From positions 1 to 59,482 of the forward strand of contig CAJUFL010000022.1 in assembly GCA_910585605.1 (NCBI GenBank): 59,482 bases of DNA, written 5' to 3'. A program made the position numbers and the translations under genes. This document shows, piece by piece, positions 34,264 to 43,815 of this stretch. The notes under the pieces are model-generated. The model saw nothing but the letters and a program-made list of their open reading frames with translations. It was not told where the DNA came from and made no database searches. Source of the stretch: an uncultured Lachnospiraceae bacterium. GTDB lineage: Bacteria > Bacillota > Clostridia > Lachnospirales > Lachnospiraceae. Each line of letters begins with the position of its first letter. Position 1 is the stretch's first letter.

Positions 34264-34573
34264 AGCATTATCCCTGCTTGGACTGGCAACAAAGGCCGGA
34301 AAGACTGTAACAGGTGAGTTTTCTACAGAGAAAGCAGTAAAAGAGGGCAAAGCACAAATTGTTTTAGTTGCAGAAGATGCTTCGGATAATACCAAAAAAA
34401 AATTTCGAAATATGTGTAACTATTATCAGGTAACCATGAAAGTATTTGCAAGTAAGGATTCCCTGGGAAATGCCTGCGGTAAGGAATTCAGGGCATCTTT
34501 GGCAGTAATGGATACTGGTCTTGCAAAGGCTATTGAAAAACAGATTGATAGCTGCGGAAATTTGGAGGTGTAA
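34250..34573 (+). CDS. ylxQ: L7Ae/L30e-family protein YlxQ
   Basis: Protein of 107 aa with the L7Ae RNA-binding fold (LLGLATKAGKTVTGE, LVAEDAS). It binds K-turn RNA in relatives. The start is TTG 34250, inside ylxR, with GAGGAG upstream; coupling to ylxR is likely. Confidence 0.9.
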   Translation: MNQNKALSLLGLATKAGKTVTGEFSTEKAVKEGKAQIVLVAEDASDNTKKKFRNMCNYYQVTMKVFASKDSLGNACGKEFRASLAVMDTGLAKAIEKQIDSCGNLEV

Positions 34574-34576
34574 TAA

Positions 34577-37327
34577 TTGGCAAAAGTCAGAGTATATGAA
34601 TTAGCAAAAAGTTTAAATAAAGACAGTAAAGAAATAGTGGAAATTTTGAAGAAGAATGGTGTAGAAATAAAGAGCCATATGAGTTCTGTGTCCGAAGAGG
34701 ATGCGAATAAGGTAAGAGAACGTTTTTCCGGAAAGTCTGTTATGGCAGAAACACCTGTCAAAAAGGAGGAACCGGTAAAGAAGACTGTATCGGTTGAAAA
34801 TAGAGGTCAGACACAGTCTATACACAAAGAAGGAAATAACAGCCGCCCACAGGGAGACAGAAGAGACTTTGGAGGAAAACGCCCACAGGGAGACAGAAGG
34901 GACTTTGGAGGAAACCGCCCACAGGGAGATAGAAGAGACTTTGGAGGAAACCGCCCACAGGGAGACAGAAGGGACTTTGGAGAAAACCGCCCACAGGGAG
35001 ATAGAAGAGACTTTGGAGGAAACCGCCCACAGGGAGACAGAAGAGACTTTGGAGGAAACCGCTCACAGGGAGACAGAAGGGACTTTGGAGGAAACCGTCC
35101 ACAGGGAGATAGAAGAGATTTTGGAAAAAACCGTCCACAGGGAGACAGAAGAGACTTTGGAGGAAACCGCCCACAGGGGGACAGAAGGGACTTCGGGGGA
35201 AACCGCCCACAGGGAGATAGAAGAGACTTTGGAGGAAACCGTCCACAGGGAGAACGCCGCGATTTTAATGGCGGACGTGGAGGGTTTAATGGTGGAAGAC
35301 CAAATCAGAGCATGGGGAATAATGGTAATGCCCGTCGTGACGGAAGAAGAGAAGAGAAATTATCAATTCCGGCACCTATGGATCGTGCCTCCATGGATCG
35401 TGACAGAGTAGACCGTCATAAAGATAAGAAGGAAAGAGAGAAGACTTCCTTATATGAGGATGGAGACAGCAGGAAAAAGAGCCGTAAAAAGGATGAGCAT
35501 TTTACGGTAAAGGGTACAAAGCCTGTTAAGAAGCCTGTTCAGAAACCAAAGCCAAAGGAGCCGGAAGAACCGGTAATTCGGACGATTGAACTTCCAGAGG
35601 TGTTGACGGTACAGGAGCTGGCAGATAAAGTAAAGACACCTGTTTCCCAATTGATCAAAAAGCTATTCCTAGCGGGTGAGATGGTTACTGTAAATACGGA
35701 CCTGGATTTTGACCGGGCAGCAGAAATCGCATTAGAATATAACTGTATTGCGGAAGAAGAAGTTAAGGTAGATGTTATTGAAGAGATGCTAAAGGAAGAG
35801 GAAGAAGATGAGGCTTTAATGAGCGAGCGTCCTCCTGTTGTATGCGTTATGGGTCACGTTGACCATGGTAAAACTTCCCTGCTTGATGCCATCAGAGAGA
35901 CTTCTGTTACCACAGGGGAAGCAGGAGGTATCACTCAGCATATCGGCGCATATACAGTAGAAGCAAACGGACAGCAGATTACATTTTTGGATACTCCCGG
36001 GCATGAGGCGTTTACCGCCATGCGTATGCGTGGTGCCCAGTCAACGGATATTGCTATTTTAGTAGTGGCGGCTGATGATGGAGTGATGCCCCAGACAGTT
36101 GAAGCGATCAACCATGCCAAGGCAGCGGGCATAGAGATTATTGTTGCTGTGAATAAGATTGATAAAGAAAGTGCCAATGTAGAGCGTGTAAAACAGGAAC
36201 TTGTAGAATATGAACTGATAGCAGAGGATTGGGGCGGTTCTACGGTATTTTGTCCGGTTTCTGCACATACTAAAGAAGGTATTGAGAATCTTTTGGAAAT
36301 GATTCTGTTAACAGCGGAGGTTCTGGAGTTAAAGGCAAATCCAAACCGTAAAGCAAGAGGTATTGTGATTGAGGCTGAACTTGATAAAGGCCGTGGTCCG
36401 GTTGCAACAGTATTAGTACAAAAGGGTACTTTAAAAATTGGAGATACTATTGCAGTTGGAAGTGCTTTCGGAAGAGTTCGTGCCATGATCAATGATAAGG
36501 GACAGAATGTGAAAGAGGCAGGACCTTCCCAGCCAGTGGAGATTTTAGGTTTAAATGGTGTTCCAGCTGCTGGTGAAATCTTTGTTGCGACCAAGAATGA
36601 AAAGGAAGCACGTTCCATGGCAGAGACATATATTGTGTGTGACAAAGAAAAACTGCTGGCAGAGACAAAGGCGAAAATGTCACTGGATGACTTATTTTCC
36701 CAGATTCAGACCGGTAATGTCAAAGAATTAAATCTGGTTGTAAAAGCGGATGTTCAGGGTTCTGTAGAAGCTGTAAAGCAAAGTCTGTTAAAGCTTTCCA
36801 ATGAAGAGGTAGTGATCAAGGTGATTCATGCAGGTGTTGGTGCAATCAACGAATCAGATGTAATCCTTGCTTCTGCTTCTAACGCGATTATTATTGGATT
36901 TAATGTCCGTCCTGATGTTCAGGCAAAGGATGTGGCAGAAAGAGAAAAGGTAGATTTAAGGCTTTATAAAGTTATCTACAATGCGATAGAAGATATTGAA
37001 GCAGCGATGAAGGGAATGCTGGACCCTGTTTTTGAAGAAAAAGTGACAGGACACCTGGTAGTAAGACAGACATTTAAGGCATCCGGTGTAGGTACGATCG
37101 CAGGCTGCTTTGTGTTAGACGGTCTGATTCGCAAGAAATCCAGCGTGCGCATTACCCGTGACGGGGAACAGATTTATGAGGGAGATCTTGCATCCTTAAA
37201 GCGTTTTAAGGATGATGTAAAAGAAGTGAAGAATGGCTTTGAATGTGGTATCGTTTTGGAAAACTTTAACGATTTGAAAGAAGATGACCAGATTGAAGCT
37301 TATGAAATGGTAGAAGTACCTAGATAG
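34577..37327 (+). CDS. infB: Translation initiation factor IF-2
   Basis: GTPase of 916 aa that brings initiator tRNA to the 30S subunit. The N-terminal IF2_N motif (RVYELAKSLNKDSKE) is followed by a long basic linker with 12 repeats of about RPQGDRRDFGGN (residues 90-233), then a second IF2_N-like segment. The G domain has GHVDHGKTSLLD, DTPGHEAF and NKID, and domains II-IV follow. Start is TTG 34577 with GGAGGTG upstream. The repeat linker is the only unusual part. Confidence 0.97.
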   Translation: MAKVRVYELAKSLNKDSKEIVEILKKNGVEIKSHMSSVSEEDANKVRERFSGKSVMAETPVKKEEPVKKTVSVENRGQTQSIHKEGNNSRPQGDRRDFGGKRPQGDRRDFGGNRPQGDRRDFGGNRPQGDRRDFGENRPQGDRRDFGGNRPQGDRRDFGGNRSQGDRRDFGGNRPQGDRRDFGKNRPQGDRRDFGGNRPQGDRRDFGGNRPQGDRRDFGGNRPQGERRDFNGGRGGFNGGRPNQSMGNNGNARRDGRREEKLSIPAPMDRASMDRDRVDRHKDKKEREKTSLYEDGDSRKKSRKKDEHFTVKGTKPVKKPVQKPKPKEPEEPVIRTIELPEVLTVQELADKVKTPVSQLIKKLFLAGEMVTVNTDLDFDRAAEIALEYNCIAEEEVKVDVIEEMLKEEEEDEALMSERPPVVCVMGHVDHGKTSLLDAIRETSVTTGEAGGITQHIGAYTVEANGQQITFLDTPGHEAFTAMRMRGAQSTDIAILVVAADDGVMPQTVEAINHAKAAGIEIIVAVNKIDKESANVERVKQELVEYELIAEDWGGSTVFCPVSAHTKEGIENLLEMILLTAEVLELKANPNRKARGIVIEAELDKGRGPVATVLVQKGTLKIGDTIAVGSAFGRVRAMINDKGQNVKEAGPSQPVEILGLNGVPAAGEIFVATKNEKEARSMAETYIVCDKEKLLAETKAKMSLDDLFSQIQTGNVKELNLVVKADVQGSVEAVKQSLLKLSNEEVVIKVIHAGVGAINESDVILASASNAIIIGFNVRPDVQAKDVAEREKVDLRLYKVIYNAIEDIEAAMKGMLDPVFEEKVTGHLVVRQTFKASGVGTIAGCFVLDGLIRKKSSVRITRDGEQIYEGDLASLKRFKDDVKEVKNGFECGIVLENFNDLKEDDQIEAYEMVEVPR
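34844..35275 (+). repeat. 12 x 36-bp tandem repeats inside infB
   Basis: Twelve 36-bp units encode RPQGDRRDFGGN with minor changes (K, E or S in single units; the last is RPQGERRDFNGG). High DNA identity points to recent expansion. The second + strand frame through the block is open over 205 codons as a by-product. There are no spacers, so it is not a CRISPR array. Confidence 0.95.
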
Positions 37328-37334
37328 TGAAAGA

Positions 37335-37368
37335 GCTGTTGTACGGTTAAATGCAATGGTACAGCAGC
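37335..37368 (+). other. Intercistronic hairpin between infB and rbfA
   Basis: GCTGTTGTAC (37335-37344) pairs with GTACAGCAGC (37359-37368), one G-T pair. No T run follows, so RNA processing or 3'-end stabilisation is more likely than termination. Confidence 0.5.
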
Positions 37369-37429
37369 CCTATCCTGTATAGGAAAGGTAAAAGAGATTA
37401 GAAATAATCTTTGGAGGAAAATAAATAGA

Positions 37430-37810
37430 ATGAAACGTACAAGTATTAAAAATACACGTATCAACGGAGAAGTGCAAAAGGAGTTATCCAGAATTATAAG
37501 CAGGGAGATTAAAGACCCGAGGATTCATGCAATGACTTCCGTGACACAGGTGTCGGTAACGCCCGATTTAAAAGAATGTAAAGCATATATTTCTGTTCTG
37601 GGAGATGAAAAAGCCCAGGCAGATACGCTGGCCGGGCTTACAAGTGCTTCCGGTTATATCAGGAGGGAGCTTGCGAGAAGCATTAATTTAAGAAATACAC
37701 CAGAGATTACATTCTGTATGGATCAATCCATTGAATATGCAATTAATATGTCAAAGAAGATTGATGATGTTATGGGGAAGCAGACTGGCTCAAACGAGAG
37801 CGGAGAATAA
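37430..37810 (+). CDS. rbfA: Ribosome-binding factor A
   Basis: Cold-shock and 16S-maturation factor of 126 aa with a KH-like fold (INGEVQKELSRIISREIKDPRI). It lies after infB and is followed after 9 nt by nrnA. Confidence 0.96.
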   Translation: MKRTSIKNTRINGEVQKELSRIISREIKDPRIHAMTSVTQVSVTPDLKECKAYISVLGDEKAQADTLAGLTSASGYIRRELARSINLRNTPEITFCMDQSIEYAINMSKKIDDVMGKQTGSNESGE

Positions 37811-37819
37811 AGGAGAAAC

Positions 37820-38788
37820 ATGAACGATTTTTTAACAGAGATAGAAAAAGCAGAGGAGATTGTGATATTGGGACATATTCGGCCGGATGGTGATTGTGTC
37901 GGCTCCTGTCTTGGTGTTTATAATTATGTGTTGGATAATTATCCGGATAAAACAGTGGATATTTATTTGGATGAATTTAAACAGGAATTTATGTTTTTAC
38001 GTGGAGCCGGGCAGGTTTTTCATAAAAAACAGGATAAAACCTATGATCTTTGTATTTCTCTGGATAGCGGAGATTTGGACAGACATGGAGAATTTGAAGA
38101 ATATTTTCATTCTGCCAAAAGGACTATGTGTATTGATCACCATGTCAGTAATATGGGATATGGAGATGTATGCTTTTTGAAAACAGAATGCAGTGCTTCT
38201 GCGGAGGCAGTTTTCACGCTGTTAGAGGAAGAAAAAATCGGCATGGAGTGTGCAGAGTGTCTGTATCTTGGAATTGTTCATGATACAGGAGTGTTTAAGT
38301 ATAGCAATACTACAAGGCAGACTATGGAGATTGCAGGAATCCTGATTGAAAAGGGGGCCAGGAGCCAGCTGGTAATAGATGGGACTTTTTATAAAAAAAC
38401 ATATAGACAGAATAAGATGCTCGCAAAAGCATTGGATGCCGCTTTTTTAATGTTTGATGGCAGAGTCATCGTATCCTGCCTTACCAAAGATGTATTTGAT
38501 GAATATGAGGCAACGAATTTAGATACTGATGGTGTAGTAGATGCCCTCCGCATAACTGACGGCGTAGAATGTGCTCTTTGGATGTATGAATATCCGAGGA
38601 AAGGAATTTTTAAATGTTCCCTTCGTTCTAATGAATCTGTAAATGTAAATCTGATCGCCTGTGGCTTAGGCGGCGGTGGACATATCCGTGCCGCGGGCTG
38701 TGAGATAGAAGGCGACAAAGATACTATTATATTAAAGATAACAGATATGATCAAAAAGCAGTTAGAAAGCAGCCAGCAAGGAAAATAG
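37820..38788 (+). CDS. nrnA: DHH-family oligoribonuclease / pAp phosphatase NrnA
   Basis: Manganese-dependent phosphoesterase of 322 aa degrading nanoRNAs and pAp. It shows GHIRPDGDCVGS, CIDHHVSN (DHH) and the DHHA1 motif GGGGHIRAAG. The order rbfA-nrnA-truB is the Firmicute standard. Confidence 0.94.
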   Translation: MNDFLTEIEKAEEIVILGHIRPDGDCVGSCLGVYNYVLDNYPDKTVDIYLDEFKQEFMFLRGAGQVFHKKQDKTYDLCISLDSGDLDRHGEFEEYFHSAKRTMCIDHHVSNMGYGDVCFLKTECSASAEAVFTLLEEEKIGMECAECLYLGIVHDTGVFKYSNTTRQTMEIAGILIEKGARSQLVIDGTFYKKTYRQNKMLAKALDAAFLMFDGRVIVSCLTKDVFDEYEATNLDTDGVVDALRITDGVECALWMYEYPRKGIFKCSLRSNESVNVNLIACGLGGGGHIRAAGCEIEGDKDTIILKITDMIKKQLESSQQGK

Positions 38789-38830
38789 CGGTGATTGCAT
38801 CATAAAAAGACTGAATATTAGGAGACACAC

Positions 38831-39757
38831 ATGTATAGCGGAGTGATAAATGTATATAAAGAGTCTGGCTTTACGTCGTTTGATGTGGTGGCAAAATTGA
38901 GAGGGATTTTAAAACAGAAAAAAATCGGTCATACCGGAACACTTGACCCGGATGCCCAGGGAGTTTTGGTGGTGTGCCTTGGAAAGGCAACGAAGCTTTG
39001 TGATGTACTTACAGATAAGGACAAGAGTTATGTGGCTACCCTGCTTCTCGGGAGAACAACAGATACGGAAGACAGCTCTGGTGAGATTCTTACGCAAAAA
39101 GAGGTTCTTGTTACCAAGGAACAGGTATCAGAAGCAGTCAGGTCTTTTGTTGGTGAATATGATCAGATTCCTCCCATGTATTCAGCGATTAAAGTAAACG
39201 GAAAAAAACTCTATGAACTGGCACGGGAAGGGAAGGTAATTGAAAGAAATCCCCGCAGAGTGGCGATTCATAATATTGAAATTCTAAGCATGGAACTTCC
39301 TTATGTTACCATGCGGGTTTCCTGTGGAAAAGGTACTTATATTAGAAGCTTATGCAGGGATATTGGAGAGAAGCTTGACTGCGGAGGTATCATGGATAAG
39401 CTGGTAAGGGACAGTGTATATGCAGGGCAAACGGGAAAAGTGTTCCGTCAGGAGGATGCACTAACGCTTACACAGATTGAAGAAATGGTCCGTAAGGGAA
39501 GGATAGGAGATTATATCCTGCCAATCGACAGTCTGTTCCCCGATTTTATAAAATGCCGTGTGACGGAAGAAGGGAATAAAAGGCTGCATAACGGTAATTT
39601 GTTAAGGCAGGAAGACTTTTCCCGTGAAACAGGGCAGTTACCCGGAAAAAAAGACGGTTTATGTTGTCTCGTATATGATGAAACAGGTGCATTTACAGCG
39701 ATTTATAAATATGATGATGATATACGGGCATGGAAAGCTGAAAAAATGTTTCTATAA
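38831..39757 (+). CDS. truB: tRNA pseudouridine-55 synthase
   Basis: Enzyme of 308 aa forming the T-loop pseudouridine of tRNAs. It has GHTGTLDPDAQGVL with the catalytic Asp, KSYVATLLLG, and a C-terminal PUA-type region. It is followed by ribF, as usual. Confidence 0.96.
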   Translation: MYSGVINVYKESGFTSFDVVAKLRGILKQKKIGHTGTLDPDAQGVLVVCLGKATKLCDVLTDKDKSYVATLLLGRTTDTEDSSGEILTQKEVLVTKEQVSEAVRSFVGEYDQIPPMYSAIKVNGKKLYELAREGKVIERNPRRVAIHNIEILSMELPYVTMRVSCGKGTYIRSLCRDIGEKLDCGGIMDKLVRDSVYAGQTGKVFRQEDALTLTQIEEMVRKGRIGDYILPIDSLFPDFIKCRVTEEGNKRLHNGNLLRQEDFSRETGQLPGKKDGLCCLVYDETGAFTAIYKYDDDIRAWKAEKMFL

Positions 39758-39806
39758 AAATATGGTTACTTTGATTTACAATTGACTACAAGAGCAGGGT
39801 TGGAAT

Positions 39807-40727
39807 ATGATTTATTTACAAAATGAAGAAGCAATGCAATTTCATACAATGGGAACCGCAATTGCGTTAGGCAAGTTCGACGGAATTCATCTGGGGCATC
39901 AGCTTTTGATTGATGGATTGTTAAGGGAAAAAGAGAAGGGCAGACAGGCGTTGGTGTTTACTTTTGGCAGTCATCCGAATTCCGTTCTGACTGGTGGTTC
40001 TCAAAAAAATATCTATACACCGGAAGAAAAAGCATATTATTTTGCCAGTCTTGGTATTGATATATTATTGGAATATCCGTTTACAAAAGAGTTTGCTTCT
40101 GTTTCCCCGGAAGATTTTGTATATCAGTATATGGTAAAGAAGCTGGGAGTGCAATCAATCTATGTCGGTGAAGATTTTCACTTTGGAAGAGGCAGGAGTG
40201 GAAATGTAGGTCTCTTGAAGCTTCTGGGAGAAGAGTATCATTTTGAGGTCAATGCATTAGCAAAGAGGACACTTCATGGAAAGATGGTAAGTTCTACTGT
40301 AATCCGGGATATGCTGGAATCCCATTTTTATGTTGCGAATGAAATGCTGGGAAACCCGTATTTTATCTATGGAGAGGTGGTACACGGAAAACATCTGGGA
40401 GGACGTGTGATCGGTTTTCCGACGATCAATCAGCAGATACCGGGAAATAAGCTGGTTCCGTCATTTGGTGTATATGCAAGCCGTGTATATATTGATGGCT
40501 GTTATTACAGGGGAATCAGTAATCTGGGAAAAAAACCAACCATACGGGGCAGTCATGAGACAGGTCTGGAAACACATATTTTGGGCTATAATGGTGATCT
40601 GTATGGCAGGGATGTCAGGACAGAGCTTTTATATTTTATCCGTCCGGAAGAAAAGTTTTCAAGTATAGAGGATTTAAAAAAGCAGATTCAAAACGATATT
40701 TCTTTAATGCTGGAACAGGATATTTAA
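39807..40727 (+). CDS. ribF: Bifunctional riboflavin kinase / FAD synthetase
   Basis: Protein of 306 aa producing FMN and FAD. The N-terminal nucleotidyltransferase has GKFDGIHLGHQ and VGEDFHFGRGRSG; the C-terminal kinase has HGKHLGGRVIGFPT. Its products feed the flavoproteins of the cell, including ApbE substrates. Confidence 0.96.
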   Translation: MIYLQNEEAMQFHTMGTAIALGKFDGIHLGHQLLIDGLLREKEKGRQALVFTFGSHPNSVLTGGSQKNIYTPEEKAYYFASLGIDILLEYPFTKEFASVSPEDFVYQYMVKKLGVQSIYVGEDFHFGRGRSGNVGLLKLLGEEYHFEVNALAKRTLHGKMVSSTVIRDMLESHFYVANEMLGNPYFIYGEVVHGKHLGGRVIGFPTINQQIPGNKLVPSFGVYASRVYIDGCYYRGISNLGKKPTIRGSHETGLETHILGYNGDLYGRDVRTELLYFIRPEEKFSSIEDLKKQIQNDISLMLEQDI

Positions 40728-40768
40728 ACAGTGAACCGGCAAAAAGGAATGGTGTAAAGAAAAAAAGG

Positions 40769-40797
40769 TTGACAAGATATCTGTTATTGTATATACT
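40769..40797 (+). promoter_or_regulatory. Promoter of the ylxM-ffh operon
   Basis: TTGACA (40769-40774), 17 bp, TATACT (40792-40797). Confidence 0.88.
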
Positions 40798-40842
40798 GAT
40801 TGAGGTTGATGTAAAGAGAAAATACTTTACGGGGTGGTATAT

Positions 40843-41199
40843 ATGGAAAAGATGGTAAGGCAGGCGCTATTATATGATTTTTATGGTGAATTACTAACCG
40901 AACATCAAAAATCCATTTATTCTGATATTATCCTAAATGATTTATCTTATTCAGAGGTCGCAAGAGCGGAAGGAATCAGCAGACAGGGTGTCTATGATTT
41001 AGTAAAGCGGTGTGACAAGATATTAGAGGATTATGAGACTAAACTTTTGCTGGTAGAAAAGTTTTTAGATACCAAGGAGCGTATCAGCCGGATTCATGAA
41101 CTGGCAACAGAACTGAAAAAGATGGCTGGAGATAAAAAGCTTCAGGAGAACATTAGCGAGATTGAAGCAATTTCCAAAGCAATATATGAGAGTTATTAG
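40843..41199 (+). CDS. ylxM: YlxM-type helix-turn-helix SRP-associated protein
   Basis: Protein of about 118 aa with a sigma-70-region-4-like HTH (LSYSEVARAEGISRQGVYDLVKRC) and a helical C-terminus. It is encoded ahead of ffh in most Firmicutes; relatives influence SRP activity. ATG 40843 with GGGGTGG is preferred; ATG 40852 is possible. Confidence 0.92.
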   Translation: MEKMVRQALLYDFYGELLTEHQKSIYSDIILNDLSYSEVARAEGISRQGVYDLVKRCDKILEDYETKLLLVEKFLDTKERISRIHELATELKKMAGDKKLQENISEIEAISKAIYESY

Positions 41200-41252
41200 A
41201 GTCGGAAGGTACCTGTATAACAGGCGTTTGAAAACTGCTGGGAGGTAGTTGT

Positions 41253-42593
41253 ATGGCATTTGAAAGTTTATCAGATAAATTACAGAATGCATTTAAAAAG
41301 TTAAGGAGCAAAGGTGCTTTAACCGAGGCTGATGTAAAAGAAGCCATGAAAGAGGTTAAGCGTGCGCTTTTGGAGGCTGATGTTAACTTCAAGGTGGTAA
41401 AACAGTTTATCAATGCAGTGAGTGAGCGGGCGGTCGGCGAAGATGTCTTAAAGGGCTTAAATCCGGGACAGATGGTCATCAAGATCGTCAAGGAAGAAAT
41501 GGATAAGCTGATGGGTTCTGAGACAACGGAGATCAAGCTCCTTCCGTCTAATGAAGTGACAGTCATCATGATGTGTGGTCTTCAGGGTGCAGGTAAAACG
41601 ACAACCGTGGCAAAGCTTGCAGGTAAATATAAAGAAAGAGGCAAAAAATGTCTTTTGACAGCCTGTGATGTCTATCGGCCTGCTGCTATTAAACAGTTAG
41701 AGATCAATGGTGAAAAGCAGGGAGTTCCTGTCTTTACCATGGGAAACCAGAATTCACCGGTCGATATTGCAAAAGCAGCGGTGGAACATGCAGCAAAGAA
41801 TCATATACAGATTGTGTTTTTGGATACAGCAGGACGTCTTCATGTGGATGAAGCCATGATGGAGGAATTAAAGCAGATTAAAGAGAATGTGGCAGTAGCA
41901 TATACGATCTTGACGGTTGATGCCATGACAGGACAGGATGCGGTAAATGTTGCAACTAATTTCAATGATCAGATTGGAATTGATGGTGTCATTCTTACCA
42001 AGCTGGATGGTGATACACGTGGCGGAGCTGCACTTTCTATTAAAGCAGTGACAGGAAAGCCGATTTTTTATGTAGGAATGGGAGAAAAGCTTTCGGATTT
42101 GGAACAGTTTTATCCGGATCGCATGGCCAGCCGGATTCTCGGAATGGGGGATGTGGAATCCCTGATTGAGAAAGCACAGAGTGCTATTGATGAAGAGAAA
42201 GCCAGAGAAATGGAACAAAAGATGAAGAAAGCATCTTTTGATTTTAATGACTTTTTGGATAGTATGGCACAAATGGAAAAGATGGGCGGCATACAGGATA
42301 TGCTTTCCATGATACCGGGAATGGGGAATCAGATTAAGAATGTAGAGATTGATGAAAAACAGATGAACCGTCCCAAATCAATTATTCTTTCCATGACAAA
42401 GGAAGAAAGAGCAAATCCCGATATTATTAATCCGAGCCGTAAAAGAAGGATTGCGGCAGGTGCCGGCGTAGATATCAGTGAGGTAAACCGCCTGATAAAG
42501 CAGTTTGATCAGATGAAGAAAATGATGAAACAGATGTCTGGCATGATGGGAGGTAAACGGGGCAAACGCTTCCGTATGCCGTTTGGTTTTTAG
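41253..42593 (+). CDS. ffh: Signal recognition particle protein
   Basis: GTPase of 446 aa that binds SRP RNA and targets membrane proteins. An NG domain with GLQGAGKTTT, DTAGR and TKLDGDTRGG is followed by a methionine-rich M domain ending MSGMMGGKRGKRFRMP. Confidence 0.97.
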   Translation: MAFESLSDKLQNAFKKLRSKGALTEADVKEAMKEVKRALLEADVNFKVVKQFINAVSERAVGEDVLKGLNPGQMVIKIVKEEMDKLMGSETTEIKLLPSNEVTVIMMCGLQGAGKTTTVAKLAGKYKERGKKCLLTACDVYRPAAIKQLEINGEKQGVPVFTMGNQNSPVDIAKAAVEHAAKNHIQIVFLDTAGRLHVDEAMMEELKQIKENVAVAYTILTVDAMTGQDAVNVATNFNDQIGIDGVILTKLDGDTRGGAALSIKAVTGKPIFYVGMGEKLSDLEQFYPDRMASRILGMGDVESLIEKAQSAIDEEKAREMEQKMKKASFDFNDFLDSMAQMEKMGGIQDMLSMIPGMGNQIKNVEIDEKQMNRPKSIILSMTKEERANPDIINPSRKRRIAAGAGVDISEVNRLIKQFDQMKKMMKQMSGMMGGKRGKRFRMPFGF

Positions 42594-42698
42594 ATGCGTT
42601 TATTTTCGCATATTACAGTTGATGTACAAGCCAATATGGTTTAGACATATAAGTTATAGCAGTACGTATGTACAGGATTAAAAGGAGGTGAAAGAAAA

Positions 42699-42944
42699 AT
42701 GGCAGTAAAGATGAGATTAAAGAGAATGGGATATAAGAGACATCCTTTCTATAGAGTAATTGTAGCAGATGCACGTTCTCCAAGAGATGGCAGATTTATT
42801 GAAGAAATCGGTACTTATGACCCTAATCAGGAGCCAAGCGTAGTAAAGATTGATGCAGAAGCCGCAAAGAAGTGGTTAGCTAACGGTGCTCAGCCAACAG
42901 ATACTGTAGCAAAGCTTTTAAAACAGGCAGGTATTGAAAAATAG
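42699..42944 (+). CDS. rpsP: 30S ribosomal protein S16
   Basis: Protein of 81 aa: KMRLKRMGYKRHPFYRVIVAD, FIEEIGTYDPN. AAAGGAGGTG precedes it. It is part of ffh-rpsP-khpA-rimM-trmD-rplS. Confidence 0.98.
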   Translation: MAVKMRLKRMGYKRHPFYRVIVADARSPRDGRFIEEIGTYDPNQEPSVVKIDAEAAKKWLANGAQPTDTVAKLLKQAGIEK

Positions 42945-42965
42945 GACTTGGGAGGTTATTCGTAG

Positions 42966-43193
42966 ATGAAAGAATTAGTAGAAGTAATAGCAAAATCCCT
43001 AGTTGATCACCCGGAGGAGGTTGAGGTGATTGAGACCTCAAAGGAAGACGCCATTTATGTTGAGCTTAAGGTTGCCCAGGAAGATATGGGTAAGGTTATC
43101 GGTAAGCAGGGTAGAATTGCAAAATCTATCCGTACAGTTGTGAAAGCAGCTGCTTCAAAGGGTGATAAGAAGGTAATTGTGGACATCAAATAG
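42966..43193 (+). CDS. khpA: KH-domain RNA-binding protein KhpA
   Basis: Protein of 75 aa with the KH GxxG loop in VIGKQGRIAKSIR. It partners KhpB in Firmicutes and affects cell division and elongation genes. Confidence 0.95.
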   Translation: MKELVEVIAKSLVDHPEEVEVIETSKEDAIYVELKVAQEDMGKVIGKQGRIAKSIRTVVKAAASKGDKKVIVDIK

Positions 43194-43202
43194 TTCATAA
43201 AG

Positions 43203-43233
43203 GAGCTGCCATTTGCTGGCAGCTCAGTTTTTT
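43203..43233 (+). terminator. Rho-independent terminator after khpA
   Basis: GAGCTGCCA (43203-43211) and TGGCAGCTC (43217-43225) form a perfect stem followed by AGTTTTTT. It divides the rpsP operon from rimM-trmD, or attenuates it. Confidence 0.92.
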
Positions 43234-43272
43234 ATATCCTGGGAAACTGCTTTGCATTTCCTAGGATATAAA
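43234..43272 (+). other. Second hairpin abutting the khpA terminator
   Basis: TATATCCTGGGAAA pairs with TTTCCTAGGATATA (one G-T pair) around about ten nt. It begins in the T run of the terminator and has no T tail of its own, so the two could be alternative or processing structures in the rimM leader. Confidence 0.5.
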
Positions 43273-43304
43273 AACAATTATGGAAGGAATCATTAGGAGG
43301 CAGG

Positions 43305-43814
43305 ATGGAAGATTTATTGCAAATTGGCGTGATTACCTCTACACATGGTATAAAAGGTGAAGTAAAGGTATTCCCCACAACGGATGACAACAACCGGTTT
43401 AAACAATTGAAAGAATGCTTTATTGAATGGAAGGGAGAAATGATTCCCGTTAAGGCTGTGGGATGCAGATTTTTTAAGAATATGGTAATCCTCAAATTTG
43501 AAGATATCGATCAGATTAATGATGTAGAAAAATATAAGCAGTGTAAGCTTTTTGTTGATAGAGAGCATGCGGTAAAGCTGGAAAAAGATGAATATTTTGT
43601 GGTAGATTTAATCGGCATGGAGGTTTTAAAGGAAGAAGGCAGTACCTTTGGAATATTATCGGAGGTCATTCCTACAGGTGCAAATGATGTATATGTGGTA
43701 AAAGACGAAAATGGGAAAGAATGGCTGCTGCCGGCTATCAAAGAATGTATTTTAAATGTGGATATGGAAGAGAGAAAAATAACTGTTCATTTGATGAAGG
43801 GAATGGAGGCATGA
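43305..43814 (+). CDS. rimM: 16S rRNA processing protein RimM
   Basis: Protein of 169 aa with N-terminal GVITSTHGIKGEVKVFP and PRC-barrel end (DLIGMEVLKEEG, DVYVVKDENGKEWLLP). It aids 30S head maturation. trmD starts 1 nt later. Confidence 0.95.
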   Translation: MEDLLQIGVITSTHGIKGEVKVFPTTDDNNRFKQLKECFIEWKGEMIPVKAVGCRFFKNMVILKFEDIDQINDVEKYKQCKLFVDREHAVKLEKDEYFVVDLIGMEVLKEEGSTFGILSEVIPTGANDVYVVKDENGKEWLLPAIKECILNVDMEERKITVHLMKGMEA

Positions 43815-43815
43815 G

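Noticed and set aside
34844..35275. Regular 36-bp repeats resembling a CRISPR array
   Set aside because: The units are directly adjacent without spacers and encode IF-2 in frame.
34794..35411. 205-codon open frame on the + strand overlapping infB
   Set aside because: It is open only because a 36-bp repeat (a multiple of three) lacks stops in this frame; the IF-2 frame has clear domains.
35935..36645. 236-codon minus-strand frame inside infB
   Set aside because: It is antisense to the conserved IF-2 G domain and has no ribosome binding site or recognisable motif.
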